Of a DNA stretch of 64,000 nt, positions 38,101 to 49,549 are shown piece by piece. The notes under the pieces were generated by a model. That model saw nothing but the letters and a program-made list of their open reading frames with translations. It made no database searches and was not told the DNA's origin. The DNA comes from Lingula anatina (Eukaryota > Brachiopoda > Lingulata > Lingulida > Lingulidae). Location: positions 16,467-80,466 of the forward strand of contig NW_019774092.1 in assembly GCF_001039355.2 (NCBI RefSeq), read 5' to 3'. Position numbers and translations under genes: made by a program. How positions within the stretch are numbered: position 1 is the first letter of the stretch; every line of letters starts with the position of its first letter.

Positions 38101-41100
38101 TAAACACATTTAAATACTTTGAACCATAACGATACAGTGTATGAGTAACATGGAACGTCTTTGCATGTCGAATCAGAATATTTAAAAAGATAAACAGAAA
38201 TGGCGGAAACAGGGGAGGGGGGCACAGCGGCCATGAGCCCCTTTCACCTGGTTCTTCTTCCGATTTTCCCCATCTTCCAAAAGGAGAAGAAAAAAAAGAA
38301 CGACGAGAGAAATAAGTCTCATTAAGCCAAGCCATTTCTTCCAACCCTGAGCCTAGAGTATTATTTTAAAATTGTCTACTGTTTAAAATTTGCCTCACTT
38401 CGCTCGGTATTTTTGAATCCCCCTACCCTCAGCAAAATTTAGGATTCGCCAACGGTGCTCATTTGTACAATTAAAGGGGTCCACCAACAAATGTACTTCG
38501 GGTATTGCATTCCTTTATTTCTCAGCGGTCACCCTGTATGGTTCAAACATAAATACCCTTAGCCATATCGATCGATGTCAACTTCATTTGCAGGTGACAC
38601 CTCTTTTTAAGGTGAACAACAGACACCAGTGTTAACCATTAAAGCTGCTTCGTTTCATCATTGTATTTTCGCTTCATTCTGTGTTTTTTCTCGTTTTTTA
38701 ATGGGAATTATCCCAGATGATTTCTTGAGACTTTGCATAAAATCAAGCGAATTTTGACAGGGTTTGGAGGGGAGTGAGGCCACAAATAATGACAGATTAG
38801 TGAGTGCGGTGCGGCAAAACATTTAAGCAATTTATCCTGGGACTTTACTCTGGTTGTTTTATCTAAAGTTTCGATTTGTAGAATTACTGGAATTTTTTTT
38901 TTATGCAACAGAATGTATTCATCACGTTTTGCATGTTGCTTTTGTAATGCATTCTAAGATGACATTCCCGGCGTATAAATTTTCACCATTATTACTTAAA
39001 GGTTAATCCAGCCTCACGTGGATTCTCGCATGTTTTCTACACTCGTATCATATGCGACGCAGTGTGGACAACCTATGTTATTTAGACCATCTTGGATTAT
39101 TTCTATTAATGAGGTCATTTTGTAAGCCAAGCCTCTCACAGCTTACCTTATACCACCTTCTATTACAGAATAAATAAGCACGTAGCACCTCAGTGAATTA
39201 GAAAAAGGGGAAAAGTCCCATTACTAGAGGGTTTATGACATGCATGTAATTATCTTATGTAAACTGATACAAAAAAATAAATAAATAAATATGATGGAAA
39301 ACTGTATGATGTAAGACAGCAGACCTCTTCTAACCTGATAAAATTTCATCTCAGCACAGTACACCTGTACTTCTAACTTAAAGTATATACNTAAGCTTTG
39401 CCTTTCATTATGGAAAAAAACATTTCTTTTAATTAAAGCATCACCGTATTTTAGACAATTGGCAAGCATAACCAGTAACTTCAAAACACAATTCAAAGTA
39501 AATCCCTGCGAAGGCTTTCCAAAACAACAGAAAAAATTACCAAATAATTTAACAAAGCATATGCAAACTATGAGATATATAACACTTGACATACTGTAAA
39601 TCTTCTCTCAAAAATTGAAATGAGTACCTGTAATTTCTTTATGTCTTCCCATGTAGAATCATTGACGGGGTAGAGGTAAAGAGATTCCGGGCTATAAGAC
39701 TGGAAAATTACTTACATCAGTATATTTTCAACACACGTGACATTCAATATTTCTTATCAAACGAAATAACATTTGAATAGACAATTTGCAAGTTTTAAAG
39801 TTTTGAAGGAATATAATGTATATTGTCTGTGTACTATCCATCCAATTGTAAATGCATTCATGTAACTGTGGAGAGAGAGAGAGAGAGAGAGATTACCGTT
39901 GGGAATGAAAATTCAAAATTGACACTGGAACTATTCCGCATACAAAATGCTGAGAAATGGAACCAGTTCTGAAATGGAATGAATAGAATATCGTAAAAGC
40001 AATGCATTTCTCTCTTGCAAAACCTGATTGAAATACAATGTTCAAGGTACCGGTACATGTAGATTATTAGAATGGAGGACAGTGCAGAAGATTTTGGAAG
40101 CCCCCGACATTCTTAAGTCGTACAGTGTCTTAACCATGGTATTTAATCTCATCTCATCTCATATTACATATTATATTATATTATATTATATTATATTATA
40201 TTATATTATATTATATTATATTATATTATAGACTGGGGGAAATATGCTAAACAGCCAGGGGCCAACTCTTTGTTTAGCTACTCATTATCCAGTCCGACAT
40301 TTGGGGAGATTGATGGACTGATTATTTGAACAGTACTAAAAGCGACACCGGCAACGCATAACTTAATTGCTTCAGGCACACATCTTGAAAACGGGTAGTG
40401 TGGTCCGATATACCGGTTAATTCAGGGTCCTTATGTGCTGAGTCTGGTAGTTGGTTAGGCCTGCCGTTTTAACAATGTTCTTATTATCACCAAGTGTCAC
40501 CCGGATAATCGATAATGTAAATATGTTTTAAGAGTTGTTCTTGTGAGCGTTGTTTGACAGTAACCCCCAAAAATCACCTAAGTATGAAAATTAATTCAAT
40601 GTTTCTTTGTGAAATTATAAGATAAAATAAAAAAACGACAGATATTCAATATAATGTTGCTACAAATTCCCTTTCCAGATATCAGTACAAACGCATTGAC
40701 GATTTGCAATCGTGCAGTTTATCTGTGAATTAATTATCATTCCAGCTCATATCTATCCCACTTCAAATAATTGAATACTACCTTATCTGATAAATTGACT
40801 CATTAAGGATACCTTAAATCAAACAGTAAACAGCCAAACAATGTTATCAGCGGTTATCATGACTCGGGATTTTTAACCCCAGATGTAATACATTGTTAAG
40901 ATGATCTGAACATAATGGGATATGGTAGGGGGCCTATATTGACGAGATACGTGTAACCCGGTCCTGAGTCCATTGCCATGAAAAAATATCCTGAGTTTCA
41001 ATTATTCATGCCATCTTTATTAGGTCCCTATCAACATGCTTTTGGACCCTAAGTTTAAGACATAACTGGAAACTACAATTAATTATCATACGTCAGTGTC

Positions 41101-43392
41101 GTTTCTACCAAGGACAGAGTAGTAATTTTTACAGCAATCTATGACACTCGGGGTAGTAAGTTTCCAACAATTTATGGCGCTCAGTGTGGTGAGTTTCCGA
41201 CAATCTATGGCCCTCAGGGTGATGGAAAATCAGAGCAAATATACAGCAGACATGTACAAAGAACTCAATTCGCTCACAAAGTTCAAGTCTATCTGACCAA
41301 AGGGCGGTGGTTATGTTTAGGGTTTCTCACGGGTGACATCAAGGACGCTTGAATAGGTTTCCAGTAGCACGTCATATTTTTTATATAAAGTCAGCACAGT
41401 TCGTTTGTTTGCTTTTGTTCGTACCAGCACGTTGGAATTAGCCGTTTTATTTAGGTTATAAACACATTTAAATACTTTGAACCATAACGATACAGTGTAT
41501 GAGTAACATGGAACGTCTTTGCATGTCGAATCAGAATATTTAAAAAGATAAACAGAAATGGCGGAAACAGGGGAGGGGGGCACAGCGGCCATGAGCCCCT
41601 TTCACCTGGTTCTTCTTCCGATTTTCCCCATCTTCCAAAAGGGGAAGAAAAAAAAAGAACGACGAGAGAAATAAGTCTCATTAAGCCAAGCCATTTCTTC
41701 CAACCCTGAGCCTAGAGTATTATTTTAAAATTGTCTACTGTTTAAAATTTGCCTCACTTCTTTATTTTTGAATCCCCCTACCCTCAGCAAAATTTAGGAT
41801 TCGCCAACGGTGCTCATTTGTACAATTAAAGGGGTCCACCAACAAATTTACTTCGGGTATTGCATTCCTTTATTTCTCAGCGGTCACCCTGTATGGTTCA
41901 AACATAAATACCCTTAGCCATATCGATCGATGTCAACTTCATTTGCAGGTGACACCTCTTTTTAAGGTGAACATAACAACAGACACCAGTGTTAACCATT
42001 AAAGCTGCTTCGTTTCATCATTGTATTTTCGCTTCATTCTGTGTTTTTTCTCGTTTTTTAATGGGAATTATCCCAGATGATTTCTTGAGACTTTGCATAA
42101 AATCAAGCGAATTTTGACAGGGTTTGGAGGAGAGTGAGGCCACAAATAATGACAGATTAGTGAGTGCGGTGCGGCAAAACATTTAAGCAATTTATCCTGG
42201 GACTTTACTCTGGTTGTTTTATCTAAAGTTTCGATTTGTAGAATTACTGGAATTTTTTTTTATGCAACAGAATGTATTCATCACGTTTTGCATGTTGCTT
42301 TTGTAATGCATTCTAAGATGACATTCCCGGCGTATAAATTTTCACCATTATTACTTAAAGGTTAATCCAGCCTCACGTGGATTCTCGCATGTTTTCTACA
42401 CTCGAATCACATGCGACGCAGTGTGGACAACCTATGTTATTTAGACCATCTTGGATTATTTCTATTAATGAGGTCATTTTGTAAGCCAAGCCTCTCACAG
42501 CTTACCTTATACCACCTTCTATTACAGAATAAATAAACACGTAGCACCTCAGTGAATTAGAAAAAGGGGAAAAGTCCCATTACTAGAGGTTTTATGACAT
42601 GCATGTAATTATCTTATGTAAACTGATACAAAAAAATAAATAAATAAATATGATGGAAAACTGTATGATGTAAGACAACAGACCTCTTCTAACCTGATAA
42701 AATTTCATCTCAGCACAGTACACCTGTACTTCTAACTAAAAGTATATATAACTTAAATTGCACCCTGTACTTATTTAATTAATTAATAATAAGTTATATT
42801 GTACCCTGTAATTATATTTATAAACAGTACCGTACTGTCCGCACATGTACTGTAAATCTTGAACGGTCGAAATATTGTAATTAACAGTTAATGTATGTTT
42901 TGTCTTTGTACATTGGGCGGGTGGGCTATTTGTACCTGTATACGTGTACATACGTTTCAACACACACATGTGCACATAAATAAGATTTAAAACGCACCCA
43001 TTTTGATCAATTATAGCCCGCCCGAGCTTCTGTGCCTTCTCCAGGGACTAAAAAATAAATATGCAATAAGAAAAGCACTCAGATTATTTATTTTAATTCC
43101 CTGAAGCAGGCACACAAGCTGAAACCTCGGGTGTAATACCAATTATAGTTGATCTTAATAGATGAGTTTGAAATCTAATTTTATTCATTGAACAAGATCA
43201 ATACTGTGATTGTGATGAAAAGTCACACACACACACACACACACACACAGCAGACGGCAAAAGACAGACAAAACATACCAGTTGTGTCGACACATTTCCC
43301 TGGTGTATATAAAAATCCCCACTTTTCTGCCACACGTCCCCGTAACTTGTGGCCAGGAGCACCCAGAAAACGAGAAAATACGCCGTATTCAT
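34971..43392 (-). CDS. TMEM145/GPR180-like ectodomain protein with signal peptide and C-terminal hydrophobic anchor, 202 aa
   Basis: CDS is join of 43392-43279, 36636-36565 (copy 39968-39897), 36365-36294 (copy 39699-39628), 36011-35826 and 35135-34971, minus strand. Every internal junction is phase 0 with GT..AG. Seen: signal peptide (residues 1-18), six Cys (47, 88, 114, 123, 136, 144), five N-glycosylation sequons (N33, N50, N75, N145, N157), and a hydrophobic segment 181-198 followed only by NMKL. From memory of the family, WSGC, GRTFRSVR and GLQL, and the order FC..LYLYPVNDS..C..WSGC..GRTFRSVR..W..GLQL, match the luminal domain of human TMEM145, related to GPR180. Those proteins continue into seven TM helices; here a stop follows the first hydrophobic segment, with AATAAA about 215 nt on. 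So it is either a single-pass or GPI-anchored ectodomain, or more TM exons were missed. A candidate internal donor GTATGG lies at 35016. Confidence 0.72.
35532..35546. repeat. Poly(C) run in TMEM145-like intron 4
   Basis: About 15 C, G-rich on the transcribed strand. It lies between exons 4 and 5. Confidence 0.93.
35826..36011 (-). CDS. TMEM145-like exon 4 (WSGC / RSFRSVR-type core)
   Basis: This is a 186-nt phase-0 exon with acceptor TCTTTCAG and donor CAG|GTATAA. It encodes residues 87-148, including SPWSGCMERG, LGRTFRSVRPQCWRF and VVANCNSTQ. It holds five of the six cysteines. This is the most diagnostic block: TMEM145 has WSGC, SCSSGRSFRSVR and a Trp/Cys-containing strand in the same order and spacing. 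It lies just outside the assembly duplication, so it is present once. Confidence 0.78.
36294..36365 (-). CDS. TMEM145-like exon 3, copy A
   Basis: This 72-nt phase-0 exon encodes residues 63-86 (SYSPESLYLYPVNDS, then TWEDIQKLQ). It aligns with the ILLYFDDPSQWPAVY segment of TMEM145. Both splice sites are canonical. Confidence 0.74.
36565..36636 (-). CDS. TMEM145-like exon 2, copy A
   Basis: This 72-nt phase-0 exon encodes residues 39-62 (NWFHFSAFCMRN and following). It has a polypyrimidine-AG acceptor and a GTAATC donor adjacent to a (GA)n tract. Cys47 and the sequon at N50 fit a secretory-pathway domain. Confidence 0.72.
36830..36876. repeat. (ATTAT)n pentamer microsatellite, copy A
   Basis: About 9 units. 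The corresponding tract in copy B (40169-40230) has about 12. Confidence 0.95.
37777..37866. repeat. 33-bp tandem repeat, about 2.7 units (copy A)
   Basis: CAATCTATGACACTCGGGGT-type units repeat every 33 bases with a few mismatches. The same array appears at about 41134-41223 in copy B. Confidence 0.88.
39391..39391. other. Single n: contig join
   Basis: The single n is flanked by the end of copy A and the start of copy B of the 3.3-kb duplication. Confidence 0.85.
39628..39699 (-). CDS. TMEM145-like exon 3, copy B
   Basis: This is a 72-nt phase-0 exon with acceptor TTTTCCAG and donor CAG|GTACTC. It encodes SYSPESLYLYPVNDS and a short tail. Relative to copy A it has one base change that turns Gln83 into Lys, which is consistent with an allelic copy. 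Confidence 0.65.
39897..39968 (-). CDS. TMEM145-like exon 2, copy B
   Basis: This is a 72-nt symmetric phase-0 exon with acceptor CATTTCAG and donor ACG|GTAATC. It encodes 24 residues starting NWFHFSAFC. It lies in the contig that begins after the single n at 39391 and matches 36565-36636 at an offset of 3332. Its donor sits directly beside a (GA)n microsatellite. Confidence 0.65.
40169..40230. repeat. (ATTAT)n pentamer microsatellite, copy B
   Basis: About 12 units, versus about 9 in copy A. This is a length polymorphism expected between haplotypes. Confidence 0.95.
43223..43249. repeat. (CA)n microsatellite
   Basis: It lies about 30 bases inside intron 1 from the TMEM145-like exon 1 donor. 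Confidence 0.95.
43279..43392 (-). CDS. TMEM145-like exon 1 (signal peptide)
   Basis: It runs from ATG at 43392 to donor CTG|GTATGT at 43279/43278, 38 codons, phase 0. The first 18 residues (MNTAYFLVFWVLLATSYG) form a typical signal peptide, with a short polar start, a hydrophobic core and a small residue at the cleavage site. The end, FYIHQGNVSTQL, joins in frame to NWFHF of the next exon. Together these resemble the YVRGNLTTKEDWVFL start of mature TMEM145. Confidence 0.72.
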
Positions 43393-45157
43393 GACAGTCT
43401 CGAAGAGGGAAGCAACAGCGTCTACCACTGTCTGTTAAGGAATAACTAGGGCGTCGGGGTTAAGTAGGCCAAGTGCGTCTACAGGGTGACAAAGGACCTC
43501 GTATCAATTTAACAATGACCTCGATAGCTTACAGCCTCTCTTTGCGCCCTCCGTTCGCTAAAATTCAGTGTCGAATGTAAAAGAATACAATAAACGATGC
43601 TACTAGCATATGTGCGACAATCGTGAACAAACGGTAATTTCATAAGCCCCTGGATAAATGAACAGAACAGAAATGAATGGCGTCCTTTAGAAGTAAAAGG
43701 AGCGTTAAAATTGCCAAATACTTGCCTGGTCTTTAACAATACCAATAATCTCTTATGAAAAATGTACAGAACTAGAAAAAGGGAATTGACTGTAACTGTA
43801 GTCTGAATTACTCTGTCAAAGCGACTTGAAAAGGGGCTTACCTGAAGGCAGAAACACAGAGGCGGAGGATTTAATAGTGTTCATGTATCATCTTAAGCGT
43901 TTCATGTATAAGTGTTTTATAGTGTACATGTATCAATAAAGATGTATCATCTTAGGCCTTTCATGCTTAAATCGTCGTCTTTAAATGTTAAAAAATAACC
44001 CAAAATTTCACCGAGACGTTTCCCATAACGCGTATTTTTAAAGTTTAAACAGCATTCGGCATCTTAATTAATAGACTTTTGTTTTGGTGCACGTTTCTGT
44101 ATCCTATATATTGACGTCTGAAGACCTACAGAAAATTTGACCAAAATGACGTGTAGTCATGCATGTGTAACAGCAACACATATTATTATTTTCCTCCTTG
44201 AAAGATGAGTGAACGAACGAGTAAATGGATCAATAAACAAACAAAGACGATAAAAAATGAATTAGTTTTTCTCTTAATTTGCCCGAGCTCAACAGCATAA
44301 AATAAGTCAAATATTTCGGCTTTTCTGTGAAGCATCCAGGGCAGCTGCTTTGCTTTTTTGCCCTGATGGGAGATAAAAATGATTTTAAAGGATTACCAAT
44401 TGTAAAGCCATTGAAACTATAAGCTTCAGTGTATTACAAATATTTAACTTGGTCTCAATACGTGTACCCTATGTAGAACCCATGAAAGGAATCACATGTA
44501 TTTGATGGGCCAAAAAATTAACTTATACTTAACCTATAAAAAATTCCGCGCATATCCAGAATATGGTAAAATAAAGAAAAGAAGAACACTCCCTTTTCAA
44601 ACGACTCTATAATGAAAACTACTCTCTGCCAGAACTCAGCAGGATGATAACGTAATTTCTGAAATTCTGCAAAATTTCTCGCCGGACAAAATGTGAACAG
44701 TGTAAGCCAGAGACATTTGTGTATATTTAGTGAAAAAATATCTCTTTGGTCCTAGTATAAAGAAATTGAAAACTGTACAAGAGCGTCCACGCTATTTTTA
44801 ATGCAGAGCCGACAATACAAGTAGAAAAACAACGCAACGCCGTGGAGAATAGAGTGGGATCATCATACTTTCTTTAATTTCCGGTGAAAAAGAAAGTTGC
44901 CCTGTTAAATAAGTTCAGCAGCAATTAGATGAATGCAATATAGAAATGCTAGTTTATCGTTAAAAAAGGTCGGTAGGCAATTTATCATGTTGTCCACGTC
45001 GGCAACCAATGCAATATTGGCAATAGCCAAAACGCTGTTTTAGCATGCCCTTCTAAGACCCCTGCAATGATGTACATGTAGTTTACACCAACTGATATAA
45101 TAATGTAGCTGATGTCGGTGTTGATGAAGATGATTTACGTCTAGACACGTTAGAGAC

Positions 45158-45217
45158 ATGAAATCCATCTAAATTCTTTGACCATCCATGAAATCCATCT
45201 GAATTCTATGGCCATCG
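45158..45217. repeat. 30-bp tandem repeat, 2 units
   Basis: ATGAAATCCATCTAAATTCT-type unit repeated once with three substitutions. Confidence 0.9.
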
Positions 45218-46541
45218 GTCGTAACTAATTAGATGAAGTTCTTTAAAAGGCAACAAATCTCTCTGTGCTTTGAAAACGGTATAGCATAATTGTCACTTAA
45301 AATGGCCAGTCACGTTCCAGTGTCAGTTTTAAAGTTTGGGTCAATTTTGCTTTTTTTTTCTGTGGACAATATAACAATAAACATACAGCGAATTCTAGTT
45401 TCGGAGAGTTTAAACTTTTTCGTACAAGCAATAGTACTGTCGTATTTTTCAGCTAAAAGAACATATAAAACACATACCGGTATAAACCACTTCTACTAGT
45501 TTCTTTTACGACTACCAGTAAAATAAATTCGACATGTCAAGTCATAAACCAAATTAATTAATCTCTCGTCGAGTTCAAAATAGCTTTAAACTGCACTTTC
45601 TTCAAATTTTTGGCCTTAAATTTACATTTTATCTGTCCCTCCAGTTCACAAAGGTCCGCTAAATGACGTGCATGTACATGTGCAATAATCATCACTCTCA
45701 CTCCCATGTATGGGTATATACAGTGTAGCAATTGCAAACTTTTTCTAATGAGACTGTTGAGGGATATTTATACTGGAAGCACAGAAAAAAAGCAGAAAGC
45801 ATCCGTTCAAATATCATTTTTCGGGAAATGTGAAACGATGTCCTTTGGTATGTCTGTAAGTTAAACTATTTTAAATCATATAGTGGCGTTTGATCGGGTT
45901 TTGTGGCAAAAAAAGGCTTAAAATGCATCTTCAATATACAATGATGTTTCATTGATAAGTTTTTATCACCATCTTCTACGCAAAATGAAAATGCTGTACA
46001 TATATGAACATAGGTATATAAAACGAGTTAAGGTTATTCGACCAACTTCCTGATTGACACAGGCGCACCAAAGTGGTATTTTGCTGGGGTGGCGCTCACA
46101 TTATTATTTTAATCGACCAACGTGACTATGTGTGAGAGTTGATTGTGCCCAAATGGGCAACAGTGCTCGCATACACACATACCCGTACGCAAGCATACCG
46201 AACGCATAAACATCGTACCGTATAAAGAGTACTTTTAAGCATAGTAAGGCCTTCCTTATTCGATAGTATCAAATCTGAAACAAAACTGAGCATTATTTCG
46301 TCAAAACAACTTGCGTGAGAGACGGTGTATTGCCTTCGCGCGCAATTCACCATCCCGTTCCTCAAGAAGTCCCTAGAAAGTAGTACACGTTGCGGTAAAC
46401 GTGAGCAGGCTGAATTTCAGGATTGTTTCATAATCCATGAATTTCGTCAGATTTACATAAGAAGGTGTGATTCATTCGAATCAAAACACTTCAATATAAT
46501 AAAATAAAAATTGAAGAAATTGAATGAGATCACATATAGAG

Positions 46542-46542
46542 A

Positions 46543-46569
<27 letters not shown>
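46542..46569. repeat. (AAT)n microsatellite
   Basis: About nine units. Confidence 0.95.
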
Positions 46570-46573
<4 letters not shown>

Positions 46574-47515
46574 CTTAATAACAACAGATATATGAACGAA
46601 AAAATCAAATTGGAATGAATAAACTAATACTTGGAAAGAAATAGAAGGAAGGAAAGAGAAACAATTTCCAAAACAAAAGGTACTCGTGCACACTTAACGC
46701 ACGTGCTTATGTGTGTGTGTCGACACGCCGAGGGACTCATTAGAGCATAGTATACAACATAGCTGATGAGAGAATTAATGAACACAGACAGAATGTATCC
46801 TGAGTAAATGTGACACACGCTGAGGTAAAGATCTGGGGGATTTGAAGGGACTCGACCTCTCTCTCGCAGATAGGGTTCTCGTGCCGGTGCACGTGGATGT
46901 TCACCTTTGAGGTTTGCCCTGAATTATGCTTAATTTCTTTTCTTTTGTTCCTTTTGTTCTTTCTTTTATATTTATCCATGGAGCCTTTTTTAAATGACAT
47001 CCATAGCATCGAATTCTATATGAGTTGAAGAACTACACTGTGACAGTTAATAGCCCTGGCGTATCGATAATTTTGCTACAAGGGGAGGGGAAGACGAGGA
47101 TAAATTTACTGCTGAAGGCGAATCGACGCAAATGTAGTGTACTAAAACAATGATACTGGAATATGTAGGGCCCTGATATTGAAGGCCTAGGATTTCATTT
47201 TTCAGTTGCCATGCTGTTTTTGGGCGATTAAAACTGGGTGTATCCCTAGCTAGGGTGGGGTGGGGTAACCCACTGCCCTCCCCCCAACCCGACACCCCCA
47301 ACTTTTCGGACCTGTAATGGAATTGTTGTATATTGATCTTGTTCTAGCATTAATGGAAGGTGTGCAAGCGTGAGCAAATTTCAGATATGTTTCAACTCCT
47401 TGACTACTAAATCATATGCATAAATACGTGTATGAGTCATGAACTTTTAGCAAATGACAAAAACACTTGAAAGGGTAACCGAATTACCGCCCTTTGGGAA
47501 ATTATTTTATTTCAG

Positions 47516-47606
47516 TATGTATATCTACTGCTCAAACAAGCTTCAGTTTTGTCCCAGCCAAGTGACTTGCAGCGAAGTGACTTTCGTCAAGTGCTCTGAC
47601 ATTGAG
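47516..47606 (+). CDS. Possible orphan exon, Cys-rich, no gene model
   Basis: A pyrimidine-rich acceptor (ATTATTTTATTTCAG) precedes a 91-nt open stretch. In one frame it reads MYIYCSNKLQFCPSQVTCSE and VTFVKCSDIE, then donor GAG|GTAAAA. Four cysteines spaced 6, 5 and 7 residues apart suggest a small extracellular module. No partner exon was found, so it may be chance. Confidence 0.22.
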
Positions 47607-48959
47607 GTAAAATTAAGATATTTATTATTTGTTTAAGCTTTAGGTCATAAGCGTAATTAAGATGCAAGGAGATGTTTTTAAAGGTAGCGCAATGTCTAAA
47701 ATCACATCATTTCTTCGAAGAAAAACACATAACGCACCGACGGCACTTAGTGGGTAAACAAATAATATATTTTTTTTTCTTAAAAATGACCTTCACTAAG
47801 ACTCTTTTAGGCTGGAAGATGGGGGATGCAATCTATATTTGTCTTATGAACGAAGTTGTCGTTGAGATATTGACGTTTCAGTTAAAACTGACAACTAATG
47901 AGTTTTATCCCTAACACTATTTCAAACATTGGATCATTTATACCGGTAAATGTATCGGTTTACATCTGAAAAAAAAAACGATCGAACGGCAATTAAAGAC
48001 ATTAGAACAATAGACATCTTGCATCTATTCCGGCATATCAAAAACAAAATTAACTGATCTCTCATCTTTAATAATGCTAATATAGATTATAAACCGTGGA
48101 GCCCATTCAAAAGTGACTGCTGGCACGTTTATGTCGTATCCTGCAAGAGCTTCCTTGACCACAATGTGTTAGGTGGCCAACGCAACAATTCACCTTGGTT
48201 GCACTGTAACATTGCAAAGTGCACTGCTTATTTCTGAAGGTCTGAATCATGTCAAGTTGGCGTACGGCTATTATCCGTTTTTCTTATACAGCATTTAAAA
48301 ATTCGCAACTTATGTTATTTACAAATCTTGCACTAATGAGACAAAGGCATGTGGCAACATTAAAGGCCCATTTTCCAAGAAAGGTTCGACATTTTCAGCA
48401 ATACTGTATATTGGTAAAAATATGCATATACACTCACTCTCAATATACAGGTCCATTAAACGTTTTTTATATAATTTAAGGTAAATGAAAGAAAGAATTA
48501 TTTATCCAATGGAACTTTACAGACGTCAGTCAACTTAAATCACTTAAAAAATAATTATTAGATTTATCTGTTCTCACACAAAAAACGTAAACGGAATAAA
48601 TTGTTAAACCTTCGTTACTGTCGCTCGCAGAACCATCTCACAATCTGCAATATATCAAATTTATTTTACTATAATAAAAAATCTCAAACTTACCGGGAAG
48701 CGAGGACGATGTCTAACGTTTATTTTAAATAACTTGGCAAATAACTTGCGTCTACTTTCGCGGTGTCGCCGAGTTTTTTAAAAATTGACAAACTTTCGTT
48801 TCGTCTTTTGGCGCTGGTCATCACTTTTTGTTTTTAGCCATTAATATAACTTCAATTCAGTTACATCCATGAGTATCTAGACGATATGGTGACAGGACAC
48901 AGTTAAATGTTTTAAAGGAAATCTCGTAATACCCCTATAGCGCAGTTTAATTTTTGTTA

Positions 48960-49042
<83 letters not shown>
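48960..49042. repeat. (TA)n microsatellite, 83 bases
   Basis: This is the longest perfect TA run in the window. Confidence 0.98.
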
Positions 49043-49044
<2 letters not shown>

Positions 49045-49365
49045 CCAAAGAGGTTGTTATTTTTAAAATTTCCGTTACTAAAACAACTGAAACCTTCGTA
49101 ACCTAATGCAAATATTTCCCCATACTTGCAAGGCGTGATTTAAAAAAAAAAATTCCATGTGACAGGTGCACAAAAAGCTAAATTTAATCACTTTCTGTCG
49201 CCAGCGATTTAGAAAAAGTAGAATTCGCAAATAGGCTACTTCTTTAACCGCATATTCACTTTTCTGTTTTCTTCAAATGGACCTATAGGCCTATATTGAG
49301 AATGAGTGATAGGCCTAGTGTTTCACGCTCCACCAATTTTATATCAAGAATTAATTATGATACCT

Positions 49366-49545
49366 CAGGCCCGTTGCCAGCAGTTTCAAAAGGGGGGTGG
49401 GCGTTCTTTTTCTGAAAAAGCGGACCTTTTTCCATAAAAACTTCATGAACTTAGATCAAATTTTACCTAGAGTGGACCTTTTCCCACCAAAAGGGGTGGT
49501 TCTTTCGAACCCCTTGAACCCCCCCCCCCCCTGGCTACGGGCCTG
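49366..49545. mobile_element. Short TIR element (MITE), copy 1, at the gap edge
   Basis: It begins CAGGCCCGTTGCCAGC and ends CTGGCTACGGGCCTG; the ends are inverted copies with one mismatch over 14 bases. The body (TTCTTTTTCTGAAAA, GGACCTTTT, GGGGTGGTTCTTTCGAACCC) matches 56021-56194. It contains a C-run of about 12 before the right end. It is non-coding and 180 bp long. No clear target-site duplication was seen. Confidence 0.82.
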
Positions 49546-49549
49546 TCCT

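Larger units (their letters stand above)
36058..39390. repeat. 3.3-kb direct duplication, copy A (contig end)
   Basis: It matches 39392 to about 42748 at offsets of 3332 to about 3360. Differences are scattered substitutions, small indels (for example an extra ATATC near 40680) and a different number of ATTAT units. It contains exons 2 and 3 of the TMEM145-like gene and ends exactly at the single n at 39391. Confidence 0.97.
39392..42748. repeat. 3.3-kb direct duplication, copy B (contig start)
   Basis: This is the second copy of 36058-39390; similarity ends near 42748, after which the sequence is unique. It carries exon 2 and 3 copies with one amino-acid change. Confidence 0.96.
36637..43278 (-). 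other. TMEM145-like intron 1 as assembled
   Basis: The sequence between exon 1 and exon 2 is inflated by the duplication; the distance from exon 1 to exon 2 copy B (39969-43278, about 3.3 kb) is the likely real intron. No other gene was seen. It holds a 33-bp tandem repeat and (CA)n at 43223-43249. Confidence 0.65.
43393..49365. other. Intergenic, divergent flank of two genes
   Basis: It separates the 5' ends of the minus-strand TMEM145-like gene and the plus-strand JmjC gene, so it should hold both promoters; no TATA box or other element could be assigned with confidence. It contains a 30-bp tandem duplicate, (AAT)n, a long (TA)n and a possible orphan exon at 47516-47606. Confidence 0.6.

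Noticed and set aside
37953-38234. 93-codon minus-strand open frame (also 41317-41592)
   Set aside because: No acceptor or donor, no family resemblance, and the two copies differ near the end without constraint.
42694-42723. 30-nt minus-strand candidate exon VYCAEMKFYQ
   Set aside because: It has splice-like borders, but the TMEM145-like exon 1 joins exon 2 directly in frame and matches the family alignment, so it is not needed.
42998-43047. 50-nt minus-strand candidate exon SLEKAQKLGRAIIDQN
   Set aside because: It would end in phase 2, and the next TMEM145-like exon needs phase 0.
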